From Mesorhabditis belari (lineage: Eukaryota > Nematoda > Chromadorea > Rhabditida > Rhabditidae), in contig CAUEEP010000735.1 in the NCBI GenBank assembly GCA_958450365.1, forward strand, positions 2,044,001 through 2,108,000: a DNA stretch of 64,000 bases, read 5' to 3'. Position numbers and translations under genes: made by a program. Numbering within the stretch: position 1 is the stretch's first letter; every line of letters begins with the position of its first letter. The notes under the pieces were generated by a model. The model did not search any database, was not told the DNA's origin, and saw only the letters and a program-made list of their open reading frames with translations. This document shows, piece after piece, positions 11,501 through 19,749 of the stretch.

Positions 11501-14500
11501 GCGAAAGCCTAAGCCTAAGCCTAATAAGCCTGAGCCTAAGCCTAAGCCAAAGCCTAAGCGAAAGCATAAGCCTAAGCCTAAGCTTGAGCCTGAACCTAAG
11601 CCTAAGCCTAAGCTTAAGCCTAAGCCTAAGCCAAAGCCTAAGCGAAAGCCTAAGCCTAAGCCTAAGCTTGAGCCTGAGCCTAAGCCAAAGCCTAACCCAA
11701 AGCCTAAGCCTAAGCCTAAGCTTGAGCCTAAGCCTAAGCCTAAGCCAGCCAACCAGTCAGCTATAAAAGTTAAGCTTTGAAAGCAATTATAAGTACTACT
11801 TGAAAAGCTAGAATGAGAATTTGTTTTGTGAAAAAACTACTTGTTCTGGTGAGAGAATAGTCATCGGTTTTGACGGGGATTGAAGGATTTGAGCCGATTG
11901 GTTGACAACAATTTGTCGGCGTTGACTTGAGACACTGTTCAATCGGGAATTCTTTCTTCTTCTCAATTGTTCATCGTTTAAAATCCATTCCTTTTTCATG
12001 CCAACCTAGAAGAAATTAAATGAAAGTTAAGAAAAATCAAGAAAAATCATTCGAAAACTCACCGCAAAGCACTTCTTGAGTCGACATTTTTGACAGAAGC
12101 GTCGACTCACCGCGTTTATATCACAATCATCAGAATACGGGCATTTGAATTCCTGGAATATAGTTGTAAAGCTCAGGCTTACTTGAAATCCCTATTTGTC
12201 TAAAAAATTGAATCAAATAGGCAATCAATCGGAAATTTGGTGTCAAATGCTTTAAATGGATGTCAAATGTCAAATGGATGCTTTAAAAGACTCTTTTCTA
12301 GCCAACAGGGGAGACGTCAGTGGCCTAGTGGATAACGAGTTAAGCTAGCGATCACAGGATCAGGGTTCGGTCCCTGTTTCAGCTTTTGAATTCTTTTCAA
12401 GGCTATCAATGTACCTTTTGATTCTTGGATTGCTTATTGGTTGAATCAAAAACCCTAACTGAAAGGCAAGTAGCGCAAAAATCTATTTCAAATCATCACA
12501 AGTCTGTAAGTTTTCAATCGATTTACATCAAATTCTCTCAAACCTTTAGTCTTAAAGCGTTTCTTCTGAGGAAAGCCTTGCACGATTCACAGGTGATCAC
12601 ATTAAAATTAAACGAATGCTTTAAAAGGCTCTTTTCTAGCCAAGGGAGATGACCTAGTGGATAACGAACCTAGCTACCGCTCACAGGATCAGGGTTCACT
12701 CCATGTTTCAGCTTTTGGATTCTTTTGCAGGACATTAATGTACCTTTTGATTCTTGGATTGCATATTGGTTGAATTAAAAACCCTAACTGAAAGGCAAAC
12801 TGCCCAAAGGTCTATTTCAAATTAATCAATTCAATTCAAAATTCAATTTCATCAGTCTATAAGTTTTCCATCGATTTAGTTCAAATTCTCTCAAACCTTT
12901 GGTCTTAAAGCGTTTCTTCTGAAGAAAGCCTTGCACGATTCACTGATGATGACATTAAAATTAAACGGATGCTTTAAAAAGCTCTTTTCTAGCCAAGGGA
13001 GATGGCCTAGTGGATAACAAACCTATCTACCGCTCACAGGAACTCACAAACCTTTGGTCTTAATGCGTTTCTTCTGAAGAAAGCCTTGCACGATTCACAG
13101 GTGATCACATTAAAATTATATCCAGTTGCATGATCATTACAAACTCGACACGTTTTATTGCGACGACTTCGCTCCTAAACTTTTTTTTTTTTATTAAGAA
13201 TTAGATAGCCAGCTGTGTGTTGGACTAAGCTTAACGAAAAATCAAAGTTTTACAGAAGATCTACTGATTTTCTTTATCAGCTTACTTCAGCGCTTCCTTC
13301 AGCTCCTTCAGCTCCCGGAGAATCACAGCTCGATCGGCTATCTGATTGAGGACAGTAGCCTGAAAGAAATATTGTAATTCTAAGAGTTAAACTTCTCAAA
13401 ATTTCAATTCTTAATCTATTACTTAAAACAGAAAAATCAGAAAACAGAAAATTAGAATAAAATGGTAATCTTTAAATGAGTAATGAGGTTTAAATTGGAG
13501 CTGCTATGCTTGGATTGGAGCTACGCAGCTCTTTGTACTTTGACAAGTACAAAGTGCTGAGTCTTTGTACTTGTCAAAGTCTAGATCAGTTAAAGCTAAA
13601 GCTAAAGCTAGCTAGCTATTTGCCTATCCCAGACTTCTTATCCTTTCCATTCTAACAAACCTCCACTTTGTGGTGATGACTCTTGTTGTTCTCTTTGATT
13701 ATTGTGGATTACTGGATCATCAGGAGTGCTCATTGGCGGCTAAATCAACTCATTAATCACTGAAATTCCTTTGGAAAATCGTTTTCTTTCCGATTTTTGA
13801 CCTTTTGAAAGTACTATTAGGTAAATGCGTAAGAAATTCGGATCTCAACATTTTCTTAAATTCCCAACGATAGAAACCTGATGTTATAAACTAGAATCGA
13901 TGATTGTTATAAACTATTTGAAAGCTGTAAATCTCCTCGTTTACGGTTCCTATTTTGATCTAATACGGCTCCAATACGGTTCTTTTTTTGATGATGACTA
14001 AAAAAAGGAATCGAGTCACTTTCGAGTCAATCGAGTCAAACGAAGGTCATTGCTGACTTTTAAGGTCAACGAAGGTCATTGCTGGTTTCAAGAAGAGGAT
14101 TGAAGGGCAAATCTTTCTGGAAAGCTAACTCTATTTTGACCCCACTAAACTTGTCCCTAAAGTGACTCGATTCCTTTTTTTGGTCATCATCAAAAAAAGA
14201 ACCGTATTGGAACCGTATTAGATCAAAATAGGAACCGTAAACGAGGAGATTTACAGCTTTCAAATAGTTTATAACATTCATCGATTCTAGTTTATAAAAT
14301 CAGGTTTCTATCGTTTGAAATTTATGAAAATGTTCAAAATCCGCATTTTTTATGCAATAGATTCGTTGATTTTTAGATTTTTTTCTTTAAAAACTTAATT
14401 GATAAAGGAAAACTTGTGAATGAGGGAGTGTAAAGGGTTTAAAGCTTGGATAAACGTAATCGTAATCGTTTACGAGTTTCCCAGTTCTCCAGTTCTCCAG

Positions 14501-14609
14501 TTCTCCAGTTTCCCAGTTTCCCGCTCACTTTCACTTTCGGGCTGAGCTTATCAATGAGATTCCAGTTGAACATATGATGCTGTGGATAGTTGAGATTGAC
14601 TTCAGTCAT
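2516..14609 (-). CDS. daf-12: DAF-12-type nuclear hormone receptor (19-exon model)
   Basis: Ligand-regulated transcription factor of the VDR-like NR1 group; in C. elegans it binds dafachronic acids and controls dauer entry, developmental timing and lifespan. Exons, minus strand, 5' to 3': 14529-14609, 13661-13739, 13286-13359, 13052-13174, 12063-12152, 11841-12005, 11014-11085, 10230-10316, 9658-9885, 9307-9416, 8730-8809, 8257-8437, 7293-7442, 7131-7251, 6946-7040, 5774-5919, 4533-4613, 4279-4403, 2516-2559. Intron phases match at every junction but one: entry into 8257-8437 is out of frame by one base. The predicted protein is about 710 residues, close to the roughly 750 of C. elegans DAF-12. 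Order: N-terminal region with [13 protein letters not shown]-binding domain (about residues 86-160), Pro/Ser-rich hinge, ligand-binding domain (about 450-710). Weakest parts are the first exon and the acceptor of 9658-9885. Identification rests on remembered C. elegans sequence; confidence in the family is very high. Confidence 0.93.
2690..2945. repeat. palindromic element, family R3, in the last daf-12 intron
   Basis: The ends carry GCGCAACTGGGTCATTTGCG-like words in inverted orientation and the arms contain AACTTTCTTCTA and its complement. Related copies: 26130-26885 and part at 28075-28150. Confidence 0.8.
3193..3542. repeat. palindromic element R16, first copy
   Basis: Arms with GACAAATGGGTCGCGCAAT and its complement surround CTAGTCTAGAGTATCGG blocks. 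A second full copy lies at 3861-4200 and a diverged one at 63430-63670. Both intact copies are in the last daf-12 intron. Confidence 0.82.
3861..4200. repeat. palindromic element R16, second copy
   Basis: Nearly identical in content to the element at 3193-3542 but in the opposite arrangement, ending close to the donor of daf-12 exon 18. Confidence 0.8.
4279..7442 (-). CDS. daf-12: daf-12 ligand-binding domain exons
   Basis: Exons 7293-7442, 7131-7251, 6946-7040, 5774-5919, 4533-4613 and 4279-4403 join with matching phases. Landmarks in order: [77 protein letters not shown] and the helix ending [10 protein letters not shown]. All correspond to the C. elegans DAF-12 ligand pocket region; the TMRR and TVRGVTRYD segments, which carry arginines implicated in binding the dafachronic acid carboxylate, are kept. 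The loop encoded at the junction of 5774-5919 and 4533-4613 (KPRPGVQD) differs from C. elegans and begins inside a dispersed repeat. Confidence 0.93.
4591..5660. repeat. dispersed repeat R4, four adjacent copies
   Basis: Two minus-oriented copies (about 4591-4900 and 4940-5240) and two plus-oriented ones (about 5260-5440 and 5450-5660) share CTAAGCGCTGGTTAATGC, GATATCAAATTAAAGT and CGTCGTGTAGTCGAAGTTGA. The copy at 4591 overlaps the acceptor and first bases of daf-12 exon 17. More copies are at 24620-25380. Confidence 0.85.
6681..6880. repeat. 21-bp minisatellite
   Basis: About eight units of AGATCCAGTTGATCAAGCTC plus A, with a few TCAAGATC variants, in the daf-12 intron between exons 15 and 16. 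The preceding 6320-6560 is a looser repeat of GGTCAAGGCCAG-type words. Confidence 0.85.
7566..7950. repeat. 17-bp minisatellite
   Basis: More than twenty units of GGAACAGTTACTGGAAG with AT/AG/GT alternation at the end. Long open frames in two phases on the plus strand are an artefact of this repeat. It lies in the intron between daf-12 exons 12 and 13. Confidence 0.9.
8257..8437 (-). CDS. daf-12: daf-12 exon 12: start of the ligand-binding region, with a frame problem
   Basis: The 3' two-thirds of the exon reads [15 protein letters not shown] and continues to a GTTTGT donor in phase 0, aligning with the C. elegans segment that precedes the ligand-binding domain. The upstream exon (8730-8809) ends one base into a codon at GTAAAG, which would read this exon's start as [18 protein letters not shown] and then run out of frame near 8383. 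One missing A in a GGAATG context there would restore frame. An alternative is a weaker donor, GTCACT at 8746, which gives a consistent phase. Confidence 0.8.
8562..8695. repeat. TTGTACTTGTTC microsatellite
   Basis: Hexamers CTTGTA, CTTGTT and CTTTTT alternate for about 130 bp in the intron between daf-12 exons 11 and 12. Confidence 0.9.
8925..9265. repeat. GATCC/GATCT pentamer array
   Basis: A 340-bp array built from CCGAT, CTGAT and CCCAT pentamers, interrupted by GTCAAGTCGGA-type joints. It occupies most of the intron between daf-12 exons 10 and 11. Confidence 0.9.
9658..11085 (-). CDS. daf-12: daf-12 hinge exons (11014-11085, 10230-10316, 9658-9885)
   Basis: These three phase-0 exons encode the disordered linker between the DNA- and ligand-binding domains: [16 protein letters not shown], then a Pro-rich exon starting YPLAPPAHP, then a 76-codon exon ending [11 protein letters not shown]. 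The C. elegans hinge is likewise rich in Pro, Ser and Gln. The 5' end of 9658-9885 is uncertain: the only phase-compatible acceptor I see is GAGTAG at 9886, which is a poor match to TTTCAG, and an in-frame TAG lies directly upstream. Confidence 0.75.
10425..10610. repeat. about 40-bp tandem repeat
   Basis: Four units of a block containing GGCAGCTCTAGATGGCT and AGCCTGGTCAGGTCAAAT, in the intron between daf-12 exons 7 and 8. Next to it, 10690-10860 is an inverted repeat with TTTTCTCAGCC arms related to the element at 35615-36045. Confidence 0.8.
11420..11755 (-). repeat. interstitial telomere-type repeat, degenerate (TTAGGC)n
   Basis: The plus strand is a run of GCCTAA hexamers with GCCTGA, GCTTAA and GCGAAA variants over about 335 bp; on the minus strand this is TTAGGC, the telomere repeat of Caenorhabditis and most other nematodes. 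It lies in the daf-12 intron between exons 6 and 7. The several open frames across it follow from a period of six. Confidence 0.9.
12063..12152 (-). CDS. daf-12: daf-12 exon 5: second zinc finger
   Basis: Thirty codons, phase 0 at both ends. It begins EFKCPY, carries the remaining zinc-binding cysteines (CPYSDDC and [12 protein letters not shown]) and ends at the KKCFA of the DNA-binding helix region. The next exon (11841-12005) opens VGMKKEWIL and continues with the C-terminal extension EEQ-like RRRKNSR motif typical of the DAF-12/NHR-8/NHR-48 group. The sequence is closer to DAF-12 than to the others as I remember them. Confidence 0.94.
12311..12383 (+). pseudogene. tRNA-like relic, Arg-type
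   Basis: An A-box match (TGGCCTAGTGG) and a B-box match (GGGTTCGGTCC) sit at tRNA spacing, and CAGGG/CCCTG can pair as a T stem, but its loop has six bases and no good acceptor or anticodon stem forms. The D-arm resembles tRNA-Arg. Degenerate copies lie at 12644-12715 and 12998-13041. Probably a tRNA-derived repeat. Confidence 0.5.
12543..12612 (-). pseudogene. truncated copy of daf-12 zinc-finger exon (copy 1)
   Basis: Minus-strand reading gives [15 protein letters not shown] then RRNALRLK before a GTTTGAG donor-like end. Both cysteines of this half-finger are intact, but Phe is changed to Leu and Pro to Leu relative to the authentic exon, and the first Cys pair and acceptor are missing. 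Confidence 0.8.
12897..12966 (-). pseudogene. truncated copy of daf-12 zinc-finger exon (copy 2)
   Basis: Minus-strand reading gives FNFNVII then SESCKAFF and RRNALRPK, with a GTTTGAG donor-like end. The zinc-binding Cys of the ITCES motif has become Ser (TGT to AGT), and the upstream CRVC half is absent, so it could not make a working finger. Confidence 0.8.
13052..13174 (-). CDS. daf-12: daf-12 exon 4: first zinc finger of the DNA-binding domain
   Basis: A 41-codon exon, phase 0 at both ends, between an acceptor GTTTAG and a donor GTTTGT. It encodes the Cys pair in KTCRVC, the stretch GYNFNVIT and the second Cys pair with the P-box region CESCKAFF, which reads the DNA half-site. It matches C. 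elegans DAF-12 almost residue for residue; one visible change is Asn after CRVC where C. elegans has Gly. Two partial copies of this exon follow downstream at 12897-12966 and 12543-12612. Confidence 0.95.
13810..14345. repeat. palindromic element R9
   Basis: Arms contain AACGATAGAAACCTGATG and TTATAAACTAGAATCGATG in inverted orientation, ending at TAGGTAAATGCGTAAG-type sequence. Related copies: 27540-27790, 28360-28580 and 59010-59400. Confidence 0.82.
14529..14609 (-). CDS. daf-12: candidate first coding exon of daf-12
   Basis: An ATG at 14609 opens 27 codons beginning [14 protein letters not shown] and ending at a GTGAGC donor in phase 0, which fits the phase-0 acceptor of the next exon (13739). 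Eighty bases upstream, at 14690, lies TTTTCAG, which could accept a spliced leader or an upstream exon. I do not recognise the peptide in C. elegans DAF-12, so this may be a lineage-specific 5' exon or an alternative isoform start. The next exon also has its own ATG at 13733 beginning MSTPDDP, which could serve as a start. Confidence 0.45.
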
Positions 14610-14688
14610 TTTACCGTAATAGATTTACAGTTTACTGTAAAGTAATCGACAAAAAAAACTCTTGTGAACAGTGAATTATTCGGCAATT

Positions 14689-14695
14689 TCTGAAA
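14689..14695 (-). promoter_or_regulatory. candidate spliced-leader or 5' splice acceptor
   Basis: On the minus strand TTTTCAG occurs 80 bases upstream of the candidate daf-12 ATG. This is the nematode 3' splice consensus, with no coding exon recognised just upstream, so trans-splicing of SL1 is a reasonable reading. It is only a sequence match. Confidence 0.35.
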
Positions 14696-14812
14696 ACCAA
14701 AAAAAGTGTTTTTAATGAAAAGGTTTGTACAAAAAAAATCAATAAAATATGAAAGTTTAAATAATTTTTTAAAAATATACAAGATACAGTAGTTTTTTGT
14801 CTTTAAAATATT

Positions 14813-14869
14813 AGACGACGCTCTTGATGATGATCATCAAGAGCTCTTGATGATCATCAAGAGCGTCGT
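14813..14869. repeat. nested perfect hairpin
   Basis: GACGACGCTCTTGATGATGA and its exact complement bracket an internal smaller palindrome (GATCATCAAGAGCTCTTGAT), giving a 57-bp sequence that can fold on itself almost completely. It lies just upstream of the candidate daf-12 start. A terminator or attachment role is not implied. Confidence 0.75.
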
Positions 14870-15555
14870 CTTTTATTCTTTGATGAAAATGATCTTTTAG
14901 TGAAGAAAATAGAGAGAAATCGTTGAAAAAGGAATCGGGTTTTAAAAATGGATAAATTTGATGTAAAGAGTGCTTTAAAAAGCTAGATGAGTAGCGAAAT
15001 TGGTTCAAGATATTTAAATAAACATTGCAAAGTCTTATAGCTAGATTCTCTGCTAAAAATGCAGTATTGAAAGGGTTCTCGTAGTCAGCAAGAAGTGCTA
15101 AACTGGGCCAAGAGTCAGCAAGGAGTGCTAAACCTAGACGTTTGAGCTAGTACTAAAATGACACAGAAAATGTATAGAAGTTTTCTGCGTCTGGGGCTGA
15201 ACATGGGCTTTAACTTGTTCTAGATTTAATCTGGTCTGGCTTAACCAGTTTGGAAAACTGGCCTGGTCTGGTCTGGTTTGGTCTGGCTTGGTTAAGTTTC
15301 CTGCGTCTGGATCTGGACATAAGGTTTGACTTGTTCCAGATCTAATCTAGCCAAGCTTAACCAGTTTGGAAAACTGACCCTGGCATGATCTGGCTTGGTT
15401 AGGCCTCTACATAATACAGATTAGCAATTGCAAGAATCAAATTAAGATTCTAAAAGCAAATAGGGTGGATAAAGCTAGTCATAGCGTCAACTACTGTAGT
15501 TGGATTATTATTGATTACCAGTCGAAAAATCCGCCTAACGGTTTTTCTAGCTGGA
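14870..15555. other. intergenic, short GC-variant repeats
   Basis: No gene seen. Repeated words AGTCAGCAAGAAGTGCTAA (two copies near 15085) and GGTCTGGTTTGGTCTGG-like runs (15225-15410) are present. Confidence 0.6.
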
Positions 15556-15582
15556 TTTTTTGGGGATGACGCATAGTCACCA

Positions 15583-15656
15583 TGGCACTGTCGGCAGCGC
15601 GCTTCTCTACAGCCCACACGAGCCGGGTTCGACTCCCTTGAAGCCCCACTGAAGCT
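15583..15656 (+). pseudogene. tRNA-like relic, Met-type
   Basis: ATGGCACTGTCGGCAGCGCG resembles a tRNA D-arm and GGGTTCGACTCCC is a good B-box, followed by TGAAGCCCC as a possible acceptor end. The T stem does not pair (CCGGG against CCCTT) and the anticodon region is disturbed, so I call it a pseudogene. Confidence 0.5.
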
Positions 15657-16339
15657 TGACTTCTTAATTTCTTATTTTAAATGGATCAAAGTTTCAAAAA
15701 CTGTTCAAGGATTGAAATCTACATAGAAAAAACGCGCCACCTTTTATCCTAATCAAAATCTCTGCGTTCAAAAAAAGGAATAAAAGTTTTTAGTATCCGA
15801 AATGGCCTCGAACACCGCACACAGCTGGGGATTGGAATGGAGGGGAAATGGAAAGAGACAAAGGGAATGAAAAAGATAGAAATAGATTCGAAGTAATGGT
15901 AAAGTTAAGATTTATAAATAAAATTGAAGGAAGATATAGCAATGAAATCGAAATTGAATAATTTTGTTAGAAACTATGCTAAAGCTTTGTAAAGAAAGTT
16001 GTTTAGTTTAAAAGAAAGCTAAAACTTGAGAAAGATCGTGAGAAAGAACTTGCAAGCCATTTTTAGAAGAACAAGAGATCAGTAGTGTTTTTCGAAAGAC
16101 AAAATTTCCTCATCGATTTCGTAATATCTTAGAGTTGAATTGGTGCGAAAGGAATTCAGAGTAACAGCTCAAAAATCGAAATAGCTTAAGAAAAAGCTGA
16201 AAAATGGGGGCCGGGGTATGAAAAACAGATTGAAAATAGAAAAGGATGGAGGTGAAGGGGTTAGGAGTGGATAAAATGGGGAAAATGGAGACCAACAAAA
16301 TAGAAAACAGACGGAGTGAAAGGAAAAGAGAAGGGAAAA

Positions 16340-16690
16340 GGGAAAGAGAGTGGTCCAGAAGGGGTTTGCTGAAAAACAAGGGGAGGGAGGGTCTGGCAAG
16401 CGGGGGGAGGGGGGCCTACCCCTACCCTGCCCCTACTCCCTTGTTTTTCAGCACCTTCTGGACCACTCTCTTTCCCTTTTCCTTTCAGGAAGGGGGACGG
16501 AGAGTCTGGCAGGCGGGAGGAGGGGCAGGGGCAGGGGTAGAGGCAAGGGGGAGGAGTAGGGGCAGGGGTAGAGGGGAGGGGCCCTCCCCCTGCTCCTACC
16601 CCACCCCCTACCCCAACCCCTACCCCAACCCCTACCCCTGCCCCTGCCCTTGTCCCTCCCCCTGCCCCCTCCTCCTTTCCGAACAACAAC
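16340..16690. repeat. G-block/C-block region with inverted flanks
   Basis: G-runs (16377-16420 and 16495-16580) are followed by C-runs (16580-16675). An inverted repeat pairs GAGTGGTCCAGAAGG (about 16346) with its complement near 16460. Open frames of up to 157 codons on both strands here are low-complexity artefacts. The plus strand has several G4-type motifs of the form GGGG-N-GGGG. Confidence 0.8.
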
Positions 16691-16699
16691 CCAGGGCAC

Positions 16700-17379
16700 G
16701 TGCACTTTTCCCCCAATAAGAGACCATCGAGCAAAAATGTCTCTCAATCTTTCATACTATTTATATTTCTGTGTTCTCAGAGTTTTCTTTATATCTACCA
16801 ATTTTCTCTCTCCTCCATTTCCATACTATTTACATGATCTAGAATCTCTTGATTTCTATAGTACCTATCTGGACCCTGGCCTAGAATCTGGACCTAGAAT
16901 CTTCTAAACAGTTCTTTGACTAACTTTACCACAAGAGATGCGTTTACGGGACTCCTAAACATGGAAATTTTAATAGAAACTTAATCGCTTGCTTTTAAGA
17001 CAAGAACTCTTTACTTTTTTTAGCTTTTTATTATTCTGTTTTCGTGTTTTTGTTAGGGTCTCTTATTGGTTTTTCTCTCTTTCTCCTCATTTCCATAATC
17101 TCTAAGCTGTTTACTGGTTTTAGAATAGAATTTTGGGTATCCTCTGCTAGTGTAATTGAAATTTTCAATGCGGGGGTTGATTTAGATTTAGATTTGAGTA
17201 TGATTTAGAGTATAACATAAGCCAGAGATTGGAGTTGTTTAAGGTAGGCAAATCAAAGCTCAAGCCCAGTTTTTGTCCTAATTACTGGCTTAGCTTGGAT
17301 AAGGTCTAGAATCTGGTTCAGAGGTAGAGTTTGATTGAAATATCTTTGTCTAGATATCCCATAGATTTTTGAATCCATT
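16700..17379. other. intergenic spacer
   Basis: No coding exon, RNA gene or repeat family is recognised in this AT-rich stretch. Confidence 0.5.
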
Positions 17380-17633
17380 TACCGTATTTTGTCTTAATAG
17401 TAGTGCACCAAGAGCGTCGTCTAAATTCCTCGAAATCTCGAGAACCGCTTATCAGAACCTATCGATGTGGGGTCGGAAAATGTAGCTGACGATGAGATCT
17501 AGTAGGGGATTAAGTGTTGAGTTTCTGTGAAGCCTTTGGAAGCCGTAAAATAGTCACCAACTCGGCTCGATCGGGCTTAGGTATACGTCATTTTTCGACC
17601 CAAAATCGATAGGTTACTATTAGAGAATACGGT
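17380..17633. repeat. R1 element, reverse orientation
   Basis: Starts TACCGTATTTTGTC and ends GAGAATACGGTA, with the internal block CCGCTTATCAGAACCTATCG. The R1-type spacer precedes it. Confidence 0.85.
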
Positions 17634-17639
17634 AAATGG

Positions 17640-18240
17640 ATTCAAAAATCTTCAAGCTCAATCAAGCAAGGCTTTTGCCTTTTCCCCAGAGAGCCTTTTG
17701 ACTTATCAAAATACTTTTCGAGTAAGTAGAAAAGCTCAGCTGAAAATCGAAATGAGCTCTTGATTCATAAGCTCACAAATTTCTTTTCTTTCTTTCTTTC
17801 AAAATTCTGTTCCTTAACCCCAGCTGTTTCTCAGATCCACAAGAAAACACAACAAAACGTGTAAGTCTCAAAATAAAAGTGAAAAAAAAGAAAGAAGAAC
17901 GGAGAAAACAGAGAAAAATGGCAAAAACACGATGGCAATTGAGAAAAAATGGGGGAAAAGGGTCGCGATTTTTGCAAAACAAGGTAAACATCAGAGAAAA
18001 TGGATCAATGGGGGTAAAGGCTTATAGAGAATTGGCTAGAGAGTGAGAGAATCGGCTTTGAATTCTATTTTGGATGATGGAAGCAAAGCAAAAAAAAACG
18101 CATTCAGATTCAGATTCTTTTCAAATTGTTAGGTAAGCTTAAGTAAAATAACAAGATAATTTGAGTGAAGAGCTAGAATTAAAAAGGGATAAAGGAAAGA
18201 AGCCGAATTGATAAGTTATTTCAAATCATTCGGGGTAAAA
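17640..18240. other. intergenic, AT-rich
   Basis: A 72-codon minus-strand frame at 17773-17991 is hydrophobic only because the plus strand is A/G-rich; I see no splice or conservation support for a gene. Confidence 0.5.
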
Positions 18241-18244
18241 AAGT

Positions 18245-18400
18245 ACATACCGTAAATACTGTAATAGGGCCCCGGCCCCATAATAACAGTGCGGAGTGTT
18301 GCGTAGCTCTCGGCTTTCTCGACATGGTATGCTACAAGCCGTAAGGTACCAAAAAAAGCCCTGATTTCAGCTATTGAGCGAAAGTGAAGTTTTGGTGGGA
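18245..18400. repeat. R6 element fragment
   Basis: Contains TACCGTAAATACTGTAATAG and GCGGAGTGTTGCGTAGCTCT. Other R6 copies: 19750-19865, 20180-20440, 20640-20790, 28250-28350, 42355-43270 and a diverged set at 56030-56360. Confidence 0.8.
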
Positions 18401-19039
18401 AAGGAAAGTTCGTTATTTCAATCATTCGGGATTTTAAAAAGTACATAAGGACGATTAATTTTTCGATTTCTACTCAATCTAGTTATTCATAATATAAAAA
18501 ATGAGAAAACAAGAGAGGTGTTTTCTTAGAAAAATAAAAGATCGGGGTCATTAGGGTCAAAGCCGAGCCCTGCCAAGCCAAGCCGAGCCCTTCACCTGTT
18601 TACAATTTACTTTGCATTTCTCTTTTGCACTTTATTTTTCATAATTCGTTTTTATTCAAAAGTGCATCATCTTTGAGCCGATAAAGTTCATGTGTTCGGA
18701 GAATTTTCTCGGAGCGCTCGAATAAACTCGTGTTTTTGTGGACAATAGATAGTGAGGGGCAGGTAAATAATGCTAAAGATTGGATTGGAAAGTGCAGATT
18801 CGATAAAATAATACTTATGACTTTACAAAACTCTCACTTTATATGCTAATTTTGTTCTTTAACCGATAATTTGATCTTGTAAAGTTAAAGAAGCGTCACA
18901 AGTAGTGGTTAAAGTTATCGTTAAAGTATAGAAGAAAACGGTGTAGTATAGAAGAAAATCTGAATGTTAGACTCGAAAAATCCTTTCTGACATTAAGTTC
19001 TTGTGGCTTGAAGGTACTGTAAGGCTGACTATGAGCTCA

Positions 19040-19560
19040 ACGATTCAAAAGTACTGTGGATTGTGGGCCCAGCCACTTTTGCCATTGGCGATCTAACTTT
19101 GAGCTTCAATTTCTTGGTGTTAAGCTGTTCAATTTACATATCCTTGGTATTATTGGACTCGCCAAGTCTTTCTCTATCGATTGGTACAAAAACTATTTAA
19201 ATTGAATAGCTCAACACCAAGAAATTTGAGCTTAAAGTTGGATTGCCAATGGCAAAGGGGGCGAGGCACGTATAAAAGGTCTTTCTGGCCCCGCCCTTTT
19301 TCCAATCCCACTTTGAGCTCAAATATCTTCGTGTTGGGTTGTTCAATTTAAATAGTTTTTGTACCAATCAATAGAGAAAGACTTGACGAATCCAATGATA
19401 CCAAGAATCTGTAAATTGCACGGCCCAACACCAAGGAATTTGAGCTTAAAGTCAGATTGCCAATGGCAAAGGGGGCGGGGCAAGTATAAAAGGGTTATGG
19501 GACGCCCCTTTTGCCATCGACAATCCAACTTTGAGCTCAAATATCTTAAAATTCATTTTC
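19040..19560. repeat. R5 promoter-like repeat cluster
   Basis: Inverted and direct copies of a block reading CAACACCAAGAAATTTGAGC, AGTTGGATTGCCAATGGCAA, then a GGGGCG(G/A)GGC box and (A/G)TATAAAAGG. The last two elements look like a GC box followed by a TATA box about 5 bases on. Further clusters: 23330-24190 and 54626-55400. Confidence 0.82.
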
Positions 19561-19749
19561 TAAAAGATTTTTTATTGAAATCTAGGCAATATCTTTAAAA
19601 AAATCTCTAATTTCTAGTCAAAAATTTCAAGAAAAAGATTGATTTGATCGTTGATCTTTTAGTTTTTTTTTGTTTGTTTTTCCTGGGGAGGAAATGTCGC
19701 AAATATTCATAGGAGCTTTACAAAATGAGATTTGAAAGAGGGTTTTCTA

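Larger units (their letters stand above)
12279..13117 (+). repeat. tandem duplication of a truncated daf-12 zinc-finger exon plus a tRNA-like element
   Basis: Three units start with TGCTTTAAAA near 12279, 12617 and 12970. Units 1 and 2 (about 338 and 353 bp) each carry a tRNA-like segment, a spacer and the 3' half of the daf-12 first-finger exon; unit 3 carries the truncated tRNA-like segment and runs into the authentic exon at 13052. The exon copies lack the first Cys pair and any good acceptor, so they look like pseudo-exons inside the intron between exons 4 and 5. Confidence 0.85.

Noticed and set aside
16246..16734. Overlapping 157-codon open frames on both strands
   Set aside because: They run through G- and C-homopolymer-like blocks, have no splice or domain support and exist in several frames at once.
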